Source of the DNA: VAZQ01 sp050179645
GTDB taxonomy: Bacteria > Pseudomonadota > Alphaproteobacteria > Rhizobiales > Xanthobacteraceae
Assembly: GCA_050179645.1 (NCBI GenBank)
Contig: JBFXEX010000003.1
Span: 26,450-90,449, forward strand
Direction of reading: 5' to 3'
Length of the DNA stretch: 64,000 nucleotides
Shown here: piece by piece, positions 63,924-64,000 of the stretch
Position numbering within the stretch: the stretch's first letter is position 1
How the letters are laid out: each line of letters begins with the position of its first letter
Program-made: the position numbers and the translations under genes
Notes under the pieces: model-generated
What the model saw: the letters and a program-made list of their open reading frames with translations, nothing else
Databases searched by the model: none
Told to the model about the DNA's origin: nothing

Positions 63924-64000
63924 CGGAGTGTGGCTCAGCCTGGTAGAGCACCTCGTTCGGGACGAGGGGGTCGCAGGTTCAAATCCTGCCACTCCGACCA
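63924..64000 (+). tRNA. tRNA-Pro (anticodon CGG)
   Basis: The 77-base gene folds as a cloverleaf: acceptor arms CGGAGTG and CACTCCG, anticodon stem CCTCG/CGAGG with loop TTCGGGA giving anticodon CGG (reads CCG), and T arm with GGTTCAAATCC. Discriminator A and an encoded CCA end exactly at the last base of the window. Confidence 0.97.

Noticed and set aside
63867..63992. N-terminal extension of Sua5 reading MAGFEPATPSSRTRCS...
   Set aside because: This is the antisense translation of the tRNA-Pro gene, a well-known false protein start.

Overview
The window is 64 kb of GC-rich chromosomal DNA that looks like an alphaproteobacterium of the Hyphomicrobiales, in the Bradyrhizobiaceae/Xanthobacteraceae area. 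The basis is GC-rich codon use, small families I associate with that order (TIGR02301-, TIGR03808- and TIGR03809-like proteins, DUF6494), a Bug-type tricarboxylate-transporter binding protein, LigA/LigB-like ring-cleavage subunits and interspersed intergenic palindromes of the type common in those genomes. I see no prophage, insertion sequence, CRISPR array or rRNA. One tRNA-Pro(CGG) closes the window.

1-15 kb is mostly aromatic and organic-acid metabolism: a partial xanthine-dehydrogenase-type molybdopterin subunit, a UbiD-family decarboxylase, LigA/LigB-like extradiol dioxygenase subunits, a Bug solute-binding protein, a NadX-like aspartate dehydrogenase, an Old-Yellow-Enzyme oxidoreductase and an aldehyde dehydrogenase. 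Mixed in are a RecD-like helicase, an acetyltransferase and an ECF sigma/anti-sigma pair. 15-21 kb (minus strand) is an arsenosugar-type locus: radical SAM ArsS, an odd metallophosphoesterase-like protein and two glycosyltransferases, preceded by a DUF3750 protein and a Tat-exported beta-helix repeat protein cut by an in-frame stop. 21-30 kb carries methylmalonyl-CoA mutase (two subunits) with its MeaB chaperone, a pyroglutamyl peptidase, a large secreted SGNH hydrolase and a lipoprotein. 30-32 kb is folP-folB-folK. 32-39 kb has a HerA-like ATPase, an M20 dipeptidase, a signal-less PF04392 binding protein and pobA.

39-47 kb is the most interesting part. A sensor histidine kinase, a single-domain receiver and a receiver-cyclase fusion form one operon. 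An orphan periplasmic binding protein and a Crp-type regulator lie just upstream. The regulator keeps the cNMP-binding cassette and the CRP-type Arg-Glu recognition pair. Three TGTGA-N6-TCACA-type palindromes (two perfect) lie within 3.3 kb, in gaps by the kinase operon, the Crp gene and two tiny membrane-protein genes. I propose a local relay: kinase, then receiver-cyclase, then cyclic nucleotide, then Crp-like regulator, then small membrane proteins.

47-64 kb is housekeeping and envelope material: a tag/HD/phosphatase operon, YgfZ, a dihydroorotase, a secreted glycosidase-like protein, TIGR02301, Nudix, YedK, three consecutive unknown envelope proteins, a sterol desaturase, a small repeat protein, an OmpR-type two-component pair with a GTAACA direct repeat upstream, a GlcD-like oxidase and Sua5.
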